From contig JARHVA010000081.1 in assembly GCA_037957365.1 (NCBI GenBank), positions 5,592,001 to 5,656,000 on the forward strand: a stretch of DNA of 64,000 bases. The letters run 5' to 3'. Below are positions 36,374 through 48,199 of this stretch, one piece after another. Position 1 is the first letter of the stretch. Each line of letters starts with the position of its first letter. Source of the DNA: Torreya grandis. Lineage: Eukaryota > Streptophyta > Pinopsida > Cupressales > Taxaceae. The notes under the pieces were generated by a model. It searched no databases. It had not been told where the DNA came from and saw nothing but the letters and a program-made list of their open reading frames with translations. Position numbers and translations under genes: made by a program.

Positions 36374-37440
36374 AAATTGCTTGTCCTCAAGGAATTGCAA
36401 TCCAAGATGCTCAAAATTCATTGTGCCATTGTGTTGGATCCAACTATAAGGCCCATATAGTCTAAAACCTATACCTGTCAAGTGAGCTAACTTCTACCAA
36501 AGAGCACTACAAGATATATGTGACCTAACATTCCAAACACCCTTGTGTCACTCATGTAATTTGATTACTCTTTTGAATTTTTTTTTATCCTCATAAGACT
36601 AAATGTTAGGTAAATGTGCATGAATCACTAAAACATAAATGCAAACCTTTAGAAGATCCATGATGTGAGGCATGATTTTACATTCTTGACTTGGGTCGAG
36701 CAATGAAAATAAGATGGGACAAACTCATCCAATCAGAATATTACTAGGATCCCAAGTAAATCTCAATATCTTTCCCTTGCTCATGTCTAAAGATATCACT
36801 TGGATCCCATATTATGATGTGTTAGAAGCTTTGAACAAAAAAATCTATGTGATTTCTTGTATCAAAACTGTGCCCAAGATGGACACATGTATGTGTAATA
36901 ACATATGTTAATCCATTTAGTGATGATCCATGAGAAACCCTTCTAAGCATCACATTTTTTTTGAATTGTCCTCCATACATCCAAGTTCTTTTGGATATCA
37001 AAATACCATGAACACAAATGAAATCAAAGTTTATTACCCTTTCACCTCTCTGAAATTTGGTGAGTGTTTTTTCAACTACATGATCCATTTCAAACTTTAG
37101 ATATAAGTGCACTAACCAAAAAATTGGATCCCATACCCTTAAACATGCTTGAATATTTTCTTTCTTGATGTTGTAAAGCAATCCTATCCTGAATAGAATA
37201 TTATCTCCATACAAACATTGTTCATCACATAGGGGAAATATCATACCATGGTTGGTTGGAAATCTAGATGATGAATCAAAACCAATATGTGAATAGGAAT
37301 TTTTTATTGCTCCATATAACATACTGTGGACCTTGTATGGAAGACAACCACTGATCACTATGTCATATGCATCTACCACTACACTCATGGATTGGATGTT
37401 AGATATGAAACCAAACAAATGAATATGAATGTCTACCTAG
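36374..37440 (-). pseudogene. Unrecognised interior ORF of the nested element, module I
   Basis: A 198-codon open frame at 37418-36822 on the minus strand with no domain I know. Near its end it contains KTLTKFQRGERVINFDFICV and ILISKRTWMYGGQFKK. The same pattern recurs in module II at 38460-38176, so the interior holds a diverged duplicated module. It may be an accessory or envelope-position ORF of the element; no membrane segment or catalytic motif is evident. Confidence 0.4.
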
Positions 37441-37710
37441 ATTTTGAATTATTTCCTCGTTGCTTGCCTTGAGAGAAATATCTGATACCTTGGTTCCCTA
37501 CATTTGATCCATGTGTTATAACCATTGAATCCTTTTATCATTCACCATATTTCCATTAATCTCATTTAAGGTCAATCTGGATTCTTTTCTTATCTCATAT
37601 TGGATGATGGCCATTGCATTTTTGAGTCTCAATGGTGTAACCAAAATCTCAAAGTATCTCCAGTGATCCCTAAAGGCAGTCTATTGAACATATTTTCTTC
37701 TTGTTTGTGT

Positions 37711-38182
37711 CTAATTATACCTAGACCTCAAATCTATCTTTGAATAATACACATCATCATGTAGCTCACCAAAAGACTCCTCTATATACATGATAGGATG
37801 GGGGTATGGAATGATCATGATAGACTTAGAACTTGATCTGACTCTTATAATGTTTTTGAGTCTTCTATTTAGTGGAATCCCTGGAAGTAAGTCACTAAAC
37901 ACTACACTATGTTTATTAATAAAATTATCCAATATCTTTTAATGAGAATCCTTCTTGTTTAGATCTACAAATATTGTAGGATCTAAAGTGGCCAACCATA
38001 TGTGTGTCATGCAAATATGTCAAATTAATTTGCTTCATTTCAAGTTCAAGCATTGGAAAGATTCCATCTTTATAACAAATGAGACCATCTACTAGCATAT
38101 AAATTTCATCCTTCACATCACCATCTAAAATGTAATCAACAATCATTCTAATTTGTAGCCTATAAATTGTTCTCTTTACCAT
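37711..38182 (-). pseudogene. Gypsy-like fragments: integrase zinc-finger piece then RT start
   Basis: On the minus strand, 38182-37925 reads MLVDGLICYKDGIF and YLHDTHMVGHF, like the HHCC zinc-binding start of Gypsy integrases, with the two His positions but not the Cys pair. Next, 37932-37711 reads FSDLLPGIPLNRR and ends YYSKIDLRSRYN, the front of Gypsy RT with an internal deletion between ELHD and DVYYSKIDL. The order integrase-finger then RT is the reverse of a normal Gypsy pol, so this is a rearranged composite. Confidence 0.55.
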
Positions 38183-38560
38183 ATTCCTTTGAATTTCCTA
38201 AACATGATATATATATTTACACCAAGATGCATGATATAAAAGTATTTGCATAAGTTGGTAGAAATTTGATTTTCCTTATTGAATTCTCCTTCATGTAACC
38301 AAGTGTTTTTGGAGATCAAAATTTCATCAACATAAATGAAATCATAATTTCTTACCTCCTCTTCTTTAGGTTGAAAATTTCTCCAAAAAGTGATTGACAA
38401 TTTTTTTTTCTGGGATTCTAACTCCAAAGTGAACTCTCCCATAAAATGCATACCATGCAAGCTCAGATGTTTTTTTGACTCCTTCTAGATTGATGATATA
38501 TAAGTATTTGCATATCTCTTTTTTACTCAAAAGGGTGACTAATGGACTTGCCTTCATGAT
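38176..38560 (-). pseudogene. Unrecognised interior ORF, module II
   Basis: Overlapping minus-strand frames (38460-38176 and 38557-38366). The stretch EVRNYDFIYVDEILISKNTW followed by LHEGEFNK aligns with module I (INFDFICVHGILISKRTWMYGGQFKK region). Function is unknown. Confidence 0.4.
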
Positions 38561-38639
38561 GCTATGAATTTATAGTGTCTCCTACTTCATGAGTCCTTCA
38601 ACTTGCTTGTAACTTGATACCCAAAACACCATAATAAGA

Positions 38640-40290
38640 TTAGTCATAAAATATTGGACATAAAGAAAACACTTGATTTTCGTACCCATATCCAAAATCA
38701 AGATTCTGGTATGGACTATCATCCATTTGTCCATCACTCATGATCTTGTCTTCAATTGTGGTACTTATCTCCCATAAGTGATCTATAAACCATGTCCATT
38801 GATGTTTTACAATGTGGTTACAAAGCACATAAAACCATTTGTAATTCCTCATGAACTTCCTTTTATTCTAATTACAATATATGGAGAACTCAATAGTAAT
38901 ACCTCTATCTACCTTTATCCTCAATAGACTACCTGGATCTCATATGAAAGAATAATTTAGAACTTTTTCAACTTGCTTATGGCATTTTTGATGGTGCCAA
39001 CAAATTTTCACTAATAAAGTGTCAAGCATCACATCCCTCCTAGTATTATCACCTTTATGCCATAAGTTAGCATCATGAAAATAATAAACTTGCTTACCAT
39101 TAGTTGTTAATCTATAAATTTTGGCAAGCTGAAAATCCACATTAGTATCCTGTGAGGCACTTTCCTCATGTGCATGTCTCCCAGTAAGGCCATTTGGATA
39201 TTCATCCTCATCAACTACTTGATTCAAGACTTCCCTTTCATCTCCATCAAAATGATCTAGTTGCATGCCCGCTTTTTTTGACCTTTTTGATGACACAAAA
39301 ACATCAACATGACGACCCAAAATATTTTCCTCATCTTCCAATGCATCCATATCCTATAAATCATCCGTATGTGGCATGGATTCAATATTTTGAAGATTGA
39401 TGGGTGAGTTATGAACAAGAGTCACTTTCTCACTCATGTATTCAACAAGTGGTATTTCATCTTTAACTTCATTAATATGATTAATTTTTTGATCAATACC
39501 CTCAGAAGTCCTTACATTATAAAAGTGCATACTTTTTTCTATTGAGTGCTCTTCATCTTCAACTTGCATGGTGGATTCTTTCTGTTCTTTCAAACTAGTC
39601 GGTTCTCTTTCTTGTAGCTCTAGTTCTAGGTTTTCTTTTTTATTCATCAATGCATTCTTTGGTCTTTGATCATATATATCTTTATGTTCCCTTATACACA
39701 CCAACTCCTTGTCCATTCCCATCATGGAAACTCACATTTTTTTTGGATGCTCTCCCCCCTCACATGGAAATCATCCCTATGTGGTTGACCCTGTTTATTG
39801 CCTCTACCTCTCATAGGATTGTTTTTCCTTTCCAAGACAAAAAAATCTCTAAAAGAGAGGGCTTGTTTCACTTCATAATTGAGCTCTCCATACCTTGCAT
39901 GTAGGGATGCATAATCATTACTTGGATGCCTCTGCAAAAATTCTTTTTCATTAGGTGGTTCTTCCTCTTCTGTAGGAATTTAGCCCAATTTTTTTTTGAA
40001 GGTGGGGTGATTGAAACCCACTCATTTGTTGATGATCTTCTTTCTTCCTCATTTGCTTTATTTGGGTTAATACCCTAGATAGCTCGAATTAGTTCTGACA
40101 TGGATTCTTTTAAGGTTCTTTGGAATGTTTTCTATATATCTTTGTGAAATTTTTTGATTGTCTCATATAGATAATTGATTTCATCAGAAAGAATTGCCTT
40201 CTCTCTACTAGCCATTTCTTTTTCTTTGATCTCTGATAAATGAACCTTTCTTTTTTCTCTTTCACTAATACCACTCGCATGCATTTGATA
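38640..40290 (-). pseudogene. Gag-position interior ORFs of the nested element
   Basis: Right after the primer-binding site the minus strand begins with an ATG near 40213 (MASREKAILSDE), then continues through several open pieces: 39937-39722 with a basic MRGRGNKQGQPHRDD patch, 39725-39354 (123 codons, rich in Glu, Lys and Ser), 39350-38940 with FVSSKRSKKAG, and 38852-38640. Composition and position suggest a gag-like or RNA-binding protein, but no zinc knuckle or capsid motif is visible. Frames are broken between the pieces. Confidence 0.4.
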
Positions 40291-40334
40291 TTACATAAAG
40301 ATGTGACTGTTGCCCACAGGTTTTAAAGATGCAA

Positions 40335-40346
40335 GCTCTGATACCA
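40335..40346 (-). promoter_or_regulatory. Primer-binding site, initiator-Met tRNA type
   Basis: The plus strand gctctgatacca is the exact reverse complement of TGGTATCAGAGC. It lies 6 bases inside the 5' LTR and fixes the element's orientation. Confidence 0.85.
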
Positions 40347-40352
40347 ACTTCA

Positions 40353-41531
40353 TGTCCCTCAAAAAATTACATGCAAATAATATTCAATATTAAAATGTAT
40401 TTTATTTCAACTTTCAAACCACCCAAATTATTCCTACATTGATTGATCTCAGAAATGGCAATTTTAACACAATGCAAATGGGAAACTTACTTAGATTCAA
40501 AATATTGACAAATAAAATTAATGGTATTACATAATTATATTATACATCAAATTTTTTCTAGATTTAATCACACACACAAATATGTATACCAAACTAGCAT
40601 TTTTAATTCACTCGATTTCACCGAAAGTCATAGAATTGTCAAATTATGAAATTTCAATTATATTACTAATATATATAATGAAAGTACAAAAAATAGGGGA
40701 TTTTTTATAGTAATAATAGAATAAATAAGTAATTTAAACAATTATGGACTCACCACTTTGAAATCTATTCAAATTACACACTCTAAACATTCAAACATAC
40801 ACACCAACTAAGTACAGGAAATTGCAAATCTGTGAAGCTCAGATGCAACCTATGAATGAGATAAACCTAATGAAATCAAAGGGTTTTCATCCTGTAACCT
40901 CAAAAAATAAATGGGTTTTCATCCACTAATCACCAAGAACCCAAGGGGTTTTATCCTCAAATCCTGTTGTTGAAGCACAAGTGTAACAATCTATAGAAAT
41001 TGGTTGTAATGGCAAGAGATCCATAAAAAATGAAAGCATATAATATTAATACACAAGAGGGATCAAGTTAGGTTCCAAAATAATTGATTTTTATAAGATT
41101 AAATTAGTTATAAAAGCAACCCATTTCCATATTTTAGCAACTTTCCAAAATCTCCTTAGATCTTGCTTTTTCCTTCTTTGACTCTACTTCCAATTTTCCC
41201 AAACTTGACCCACTTATGAAATGGAAAGTTTCCATGGAAATCCCATCCATATAATTTATTAGAATTCAACGTCATATTTTTAAAGTTTCTTTATCCACTC
41301 CTCATTAACTCCACCAAGAAAGTCACACTCCATGTGGAAAGTTTCCTTAGAAACTCAACATTAAGAATAATCCACTAATTACTTGGCCTCCTTATCAAAA
41401 TTTCGGGTTAATCAATAACATGGGACCGAATAATTAAATTTGACTTTATATTTCCCATTTATAATCCTAAATCAATATTGGAATGGAAATAATTACCACA
41501 ACATCAAATTAATTTAAAAGGGTGCATGACA
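40353..41531 (-). repeat. 5' LTR of the nested element
   Basis: Pairs with 29307-29676 plus 35568-36358: both start tgtccctc (plus strand), share aacacaatgcaaatggga, aaataggggat, gttgaagcacaagtg and cccaaacttgacccactt, and end at atgaca. It carries three copies of the gggttttcatcc-type motif (40881, 40913, 40946) about 32 bp apart. Confidence 0.88.
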
Positions 41532-42290
41532 GCTTTCTTGACTCAGTCGAATTTGGAAGGCCAAGTTTGAACCCAAGCAAGCTCATTTCATTTTGTGTTT
41601 GGTTATCAAGGCCTTTCACTTGTGGATTGTCTTTCTCATCTTTCCATTGCTCAATATAATTATCGTATCTATTTTAGACTCAAGTCCTTTAAACATACAT
41701 TTTAAACATGCCCCAAAGCCTAGTTTGCTTGGTAGTGGAAACACAAGGTCTTTCAATTCTACCATTGTGAACCTTTCTCTTCAAATTTGGTCATAATTGG
41801 ATATTTTGATAATTATCTGACATGTATAGTTTTTATATGAGAGTTCCTTCAGAGTTGTTATTCTATTTAAATTATAGAAATCTATAAATTCTACTATATT
41901 TAACGAGGAATCTTATCATTTTTCTCTTAATGACAAGGTGTTTGTGTTATTTTTGGCTTGGATGTAGATTCAAGTGTAAGTAGATAAATTTTCCATGGAA
42001 ATCATGTATTTATAGGAATTATTTCACCAGTGGGGCTACGCTTCATGTGCCATGAGATTCCCACCTTTGGATTATCCACCACATGTCTCTTTATCACCTG
42101 TGTTCATATGTCTAAAGAGTCATTCTCATGGTTGTAGCCAATTATTCACCCGTCCCCCTCAATGGGTGTGTTGGATTCTCCCACTTTTTCATGGGAAATC
42201 CATCATTGTTACATGGGAAATCTTTTATCGATACTTCTTAGTGGGGATCATCAGTGTCTATAGGATCTGCTAGTAGTATGGTGTAACCAC
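41532..42290 (+). pseudogene. Old LINE ORF2 fragment, zinc-binding region (right half)
   Basis: Continues the LINE broken at 29306. The translation IWKAKFEPKQAHFILCLVI followed by HLWIVFL matches the W-x-pK-x-x-F start of the LINE zinc-binding domain, and IHFKHAPKPSL followed by NLSLQIWS (to 41793) matches its end. After about 41800 coding signal fades; an open frame at 42052-42273 is unassigned and may be the worn 3' end of ORF2. Confidence 0.6.
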
Positions 42291-42599
42291 CTCTTAGGTG
42301 GTACTATTTGTTTAGCTCCTCTATAATGTATGGGTGAATGGGTGGCTTTGGACACTTGAAAAAAGTAAATGATGTGGCACTCCTACTAAACATCAACACT
42401 ACCTACATGGCACACCCACCAAATTAAGTGACAAAGTTTAAATTAAACAAACAAATCAAAGTCATAAACATTAGACATTAATGGTGCATGAACTAGAAAT
42501 AAATACCAAAGCTACATCAAAGTAGTTTAAATGATGATGTGCCCATTTGATCTCAAGCTAACTTGCAAACTCAATTTTTTCCCTACAATCAAGCCCTCG

Positions 42600-45500
42600 T
42601 TACAAGTGTTTCCAACCTATCAATATACTCAAGAGAGTCGAGTGGTTAAATTTTGAACCAGACCAATATCAACATTTTTGAGTAACAATGACATCCTCAT
42701 CTAGAGCATTCTGAGGAACTCTCCCCCTTCAATGTTTTCTATCAAAGATTCAACTGAGTATAAGGATACATTCTTTGAACCTGCAATATTAAACAACAAT
42801 TATAACAACTACTTGGTGTTGTGGGACGTCATACACTACGTTGATACACATATGCATGAAGAAAATTTGACTTTAACTCAATGCAAATTGGTTGCAGACC
42901 TCCTATTCAAGCATCATGGGTTACACTTTATAGCAGTGAATTAGAGGTCATGCCTTACATTGACCTCCTACAAAGCTTAATCTTTGAAAGATAACTAGAG
43001 GATCATTCTTGCACCATGTGGAACACAAAATAGTCATGAAATGTATCTCTAGTGATGCATTTCAAAGGTACCGCTCCCTCCCTATTACAATGCCACTTAT
43101 AATTTGCATAGGGTAGTAGTATGGAAGATGGAAAAATCAATTGAGAAGACACTCAACAACTAGATTCTCCTTGGGGAAACCACTAACTTAAAGGATAAAC
43201 AACCCATGCCAGTGACCAAATTCAGGATGGGAATTTGAATTGGGATAGCCCTCTTGAATAGATTATTTTCCTATCCAAGCATCAAATTATTCCACATAGA
43301 GTGGGTTTTGTTTCTTGATTTTCAAATGACCTCAAATTTGGCATTCACTATGGGTAAAGTGATCGGAGCAAGGCTGCAAGAATATATATGGCACAAAGTT
43401 AATAGATCTTTGGGACACCTCTACATGAAGTCCTACCTCCTTGATGTAGTCCTTGGCATAGCCTCCATTCATAGTGGGTCACTTTGGAGCCCACTCTAGA
43501 TTGTATAAAGAATCATCTATGTGATTCTTATTCTTTTAGGTATATATATGTGTACACTCGCAACATCGTGTGCATCTCTTAGGATGTCTACCCCTAGGTA
43601 TGGATGGCTATACATGAGTCTTCCCTACCTAGGATATCAAAAAGCATTGAAGATACATTATTTATAAGGGAAGACTACTAGTTTTATCCCAAATACATTG
43701 TTATCATGGTAATAGGCCATATTTTAGCATCTCTATGCCTCCCCAAGTATGTCCCCAACAAATTGGCAAGGAAGAAATGGCCTTCTTGTTATGATGGAAC
43801 ATTTATGAAGATATGCATAAGAGTAAAAAAGCCTACTTTCATGCATAATATAAATTTGAAATGGCCTACTTGTTATTGGAAGGATGTGCTACACCAACTT
43901 AAAGCACTTCTATGAAGCAACTAGATACATAAAATACTATTCATTGGCCACATTACCACACAAGGATTGGGATCCCCATGGTCAGGTATATAAACATATT
44001 AAGGGACTTAGCATCGATTATAAACATGAACCCCATGATAATATTTCTTATTCCTCAATGCAAAAAATGATTACTAAGTCAAAGAAAGGGCACAATCGAT
44101 TAAATTAAAAGAAAACTTCTTGAATATTATTCAAGGAGAACCTTCCCTTTCTTTAGCAGAGACACATAATAGACTCCACTAGCTAGAAGATGGGATTCAT
44201 TAGACTTCTGGGGTAATAGAACCTCTTAGCCAGTAAAGGATCAAGGGTAGTCCTCCTAGACAACCCCTTTGACACTCAAGGTAGTAAAGAAGGAACCAGG
44301 TGTCCCTGATATCTCACTTGAGGTAGAACAAGATGAACCTATTTATCTTGAATCAGAGTATGAAGGTCCTGCCCAACTAGATGTTACATTAGTTCCATAG
44401 GTTGTTATTTTAGTTACCTCAACCACACAAGAGGCTCCTTCCATAATTGCTAAGATAACCATTTCATATACAAGGAAGCCAATGGCTGATCCCTCTCCAC
44501 ATATCCAAGCCATTGAATCACCGTCAGTAGAACCAACCACACAAGAGGTAGTTGGAGGAGAGTCCAATGATGAGGAGGAAAAGCTATGAAAGTGAAGATC
44601 TTAAGCCTTCAAGACACAAAAGTGAACACTATTGCATAATCAACCATTAGGTGAGAAAGCATCCCCTTCAATTTTCATTACCCTTACTATTTCTCATATT
44701 TCTCTTTCTACTATTGGTACATTTGATCATGTTTCATTTTGTTCTCCTAGTCCCCCTCCCCTCTTGGTCCCAAAGGTGGAGGTTGATCTTATATAACCCA
44801 TTTTTCAACAAACATTACTAGTTATAAAGGTAGAGGATCCTTCCTCTACCCTTATTGTTCCTATTTCCCCAATTGGTCTTCCTCTAGTTACAAATTATGT
44901 ATCCATTCCTACTATTCCTACTATTGTTCATTCCACTACTATCCCAACCCCTACAAGAACAAAGATGAAGGTAAAAAATAAGGCAACGAGAGCAATAACA
45001 AGTCCACATCTCCATGTGTCATTTGTTCAGTGAGGTCTACCAGTGCCTCCCTATAGTTACTTTTAAGATACAACTATGATAACAACTAGGAAGGTTAACA
45101 AGAAGAAGCCAATTTACACAGTCAACCCACTACCACAATATGGTGGAGTGGACTGGTCTAAAACCATCTAGGCTTCACTTCCTGATCCCCTTCTAGAGGA
45201 AACTCTGAGGCAGACATCATGAGAACTATTTGGTGAGACTACAATTTCAAACACTCAACTCATGGATCCATCCCAACTAGTCCTCCCACAATGGGAAACA
45301 AACATGTAGTCAAAGGCTTCTAAGAGGCCTAATCTAGTAATCACATAATTACCCATTGTAAGTTCATTATTTGAAAAATGTATTGGGAGTGTGTAGAGGG
45401 TTAGAAACAAGAAGCTGGAGGATGAGACTAGGAAAACAGTCATGGTGGAAGAAAGACAAGAAATGTTTACCTTATACAAGAGGAAGGAAAAAAAATTAGG

Positions 45501-46405
45501 GTAGTCCTCATACACAGAGGATTTTAAATCCTATTTTGAAACCCAAAAATATGCTCTAGTCAAAATACATGAAGGAACTAAAATGATGAGGAGAGATAGA
45601 GCAAGAACTAGAACAAATAAGGGAATAATAGTAAACTATGCATTTTTTAGTGCAAATAGTAATAGATGTCCAGAATGTTGCTTCCAAGTTGTATAATATT
45701 ATTGAAGCTGTTAGTGCACTGAGGGCAGAATTGACACCTCATATAGTAGAGACTACTAAATTGTTTAATTATTTGAAATTAGATGAGAATAAATTGAATT
45801 TTTTTATTCTTTTAAAACTTGCAAATCATATGCATAGTTAAATATGATGGTGCCATTTGAGGCTACCAATGCCCTCATTTTGGTAGTCATCAGGACAAGG
45901 AGGCTAGAGAGTGGATTGATGCAACTGAGGTAGTAATGCTTAAGTACTCAGAACATGAAATTCTCATTTTCCAGATTTTGCATGAACTCAAGCTTTTATA
46001 GGCCAAATATTCCATAATAAGGCTTATCAACAAGGTTAATGTTGACCAACTCTTACAAAAGGATTCATAAATCTTCAAACATAATATACAAGGAATGACC
46101 TTAGAAGAAATAAAAGTTGAGCTCAACTTTTCCAAGAAAATAGTCACAGAAGTTCAAATCTTCAGAACTAAATTCAAGACTACAAAGACTGAGCATGCAA
46201 GGCTCCTAAAAAAAGTAAATAGGATGCATATACCTCCATTACTTAACATGGACATAATCAGGTACTAGTATGACATCATCCATAAACACTATCATGTTTT
46301 AGAAGCAAATAAGAATGATGGTGCTTCAACTCCTAGTTTGGCACAAACATCCACTTTAATGCCTCCAATAACCTCTACTGCCATGCAAATACCCAATCAA
46401 CCTTG
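42600..46405 (+). pseudogene. Unclassified gag-like retroelement reading region, copy 2
   Basis: A second member of the family seen at 10.2-13.6 kb. It has VTKFRMGI-stop-IGIALLNRLFSYPSIKLF and VLFLDFQMT near 43220-43330, aligning with VGIKMIMTLLNRLSRAPFTT and VPYVYFMVEKR in copy 1. KYVPNKLARKKW and TFMKICIRVKKP follow at 43730-43840. Next comes a long Pro/Ser/Thr/Val-rich middle (44200-45250) and a charged coiled-coil-like end (45360-46400) that stops TGA after ITSTAMQIPNQP. There are many stops and shifts. Copies 1 and 2 are diverged, so this is a family and not a recent local duplication. Confidence 0.45.
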
Positions 46406-48080
46406 ATTTAAAGGATAATTTTGTATTTATACATATAGATAATAACTATTTTTTCACATATAGTTTACTAACACTTAGAGCATAAATGTAAAGTACTTGA
46501 ACTGTTTGTAAGTGTTAATGTAGGTACTTATTTTTATTTATTGTGTTTTTACTACACTTGTGAGATTAGCTTGCTTAGGTATGCACGCAATAGGGAGTTA
46601 CCTTGATTTTCCTATTTTAGGTAGCCTGAGTTACACCTTTGACTGGTTGACTATTGACCAACTATTCTGAGTTTTAGGGTTTCCTCTATTCTAGGGGGAG
46701 TTATACATTTACTCACCTATTTGTACATCTAGTATTAGTGAGATATTCATGGAGGATTTTCATGGTTTTCACTCTTTATTTTTCTCTCATATATTTTTGT
46801 TTATTCACAATTATTTATTTTTTCAAGCTCCATTGAATTTCATATTTCATCTTTGATCTTGGCAAGATCTCCAATAGGAAGCATGCACACAGTGTATTGC
46901 ATTGTACATGCCAATTGATCATGACATAGTTGTATTTAGCTATGAGCGTGCAAGCATGCAATATTGAGACTAAAATTATAAGGTTCTAATTGTGTAATGT
47001 AATCATGAGTTCACACGCACTTATAAGATGAGGAGTTCCCTCCCCAAGTATTTATATTTATGTAATTTCACATTTCAAAGGGTTAGAAGTTGATTGATAT
47101 AAGAAGAAATTAGTTTTGATTGTCATGTAACTGTGTTAGTGTTATCTCCTCCATTCTTGTGTTATTAAGGTTTTCTTTCATGGTTGTGTTAATAAAGTAA
47201 TTTTAAGTGAGCAAACGCTATGGATAATTCTGATTGTTTTATTAATCTATGTTAACCTTAGATGTGTATAATCTATTGAAAGTTAGTAGATTTCATTGAT
47301 TATTAAGCTGTTGGTTCAAATTGTGTTAATATTTTTTGTGTGCAGGAGTGTTTTCTTTTTGGTATAGCTTTCTAAGCATGTACAATAATTGCCTTACATG
47401 CTTTCCTGGTCTGAGCTGTAATCTTCTAATTAAGGGTGTACAATAGCAACTCTAAAAAGAGCACCCTTTAGTTGAGACCATCAAGTTTCCTATATTGTTT
47501 CTCCCAGACTTCATAACCATGTTTGCTTGTGAGTGTGTACTAGCTACAAGTAGTAAGCATTAGTTCTAAGAACATTTGTTTACCAAGAAACCATCTTAGG
47601 AAGTGACTTCTTGAGATCACATAACCTTATTTTTTGCTTTACCCTTACCTCCTTTTGAAGTCTATTTGATTGAGATCTACCCACTCTATATTAGTTATCA
47701 CTCATCCATCCCACTCACTTAGGTTTGATTTATTTACTAGGAACTATTTCACTACAAGAAAAAACAATTAATAAACTGTATGCTCTACTTGATATTCCAC
47801 CATAAGGTTGTTTAACCCATACTTGTAACTTGTGCCTTGGAGTGGAGTTTACTTCCATTAAGATCCTAAAATGTTAGAGGTTACCTCTTTTAAATTTTAG
47901 AATATGCACAATAACCATATCAATAGAAAGAAAGAGGGTGCTAAGAGGAGGGCAAATTTTGTGCTTTCTATAGTGAGAGGTTATCCCCTACATTGAGTTG
48001 CACTGGAGACACCCAATAGAGTTACTAGGTTAAAGGCCCAAACTAATCTTTTGGTTGGTTTCACCTTTATCAGTTCATCA
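46406..48080. other. Noncoding sequence between the gag-like region and the Gypsy fragment
   Basis: A purine run tctagggggagtt near 46692 could be a polypurine tract closing the preceding element, with LTR-like noncoding sequence after it, but I found no matching partner. No Gypsy primer-binding site is recognisable before the gag at about 48.1 kb. Confidence 0.35.
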
Positions 48081-48199
48081 AAGGCCTAGATATGTACTAG
48101 TTATTCCTAATATACCTAGGGTTAGAACACCATCTCTAATTAAAAGTATCCATCCCATTAATTGTCTTATATCCCAAAAATACCCTTAGTTAGTTGAAT

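Larger units (their letters stand above)
29307..41531 (-). mobile_element. Large non-autonomous LTR retrotransposon, itself split by a LINE
   Basis: Minus-strand element. Its 5' LTR is 40353-41531, the primer-binding site 40335-40346, the interior 36359-40334, and the 3' LTR is in two pieces, 29307-29676 and 35568-36358, separated by the LINE at 29677-35547. The LTR ends are TGTCA...GGACA on the minus strand. It interrupts the old LINE ORF2 (28050-29306 and 41532-42280). No clear 5 bp target duplication was found (tgtca versus gcttt), which may reflect decay or slightly wrong ends. Apart from short Gypsy-like pieces the interior codes for proteins I do not recognise. Confidence 0.85.

Noticed and set aside
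42052..42273. 73-codon open frame as a separate gene
   Set aside because: It directly follows the LINE zinc-binding piece and is better read as worn ORF2 3' sequence.
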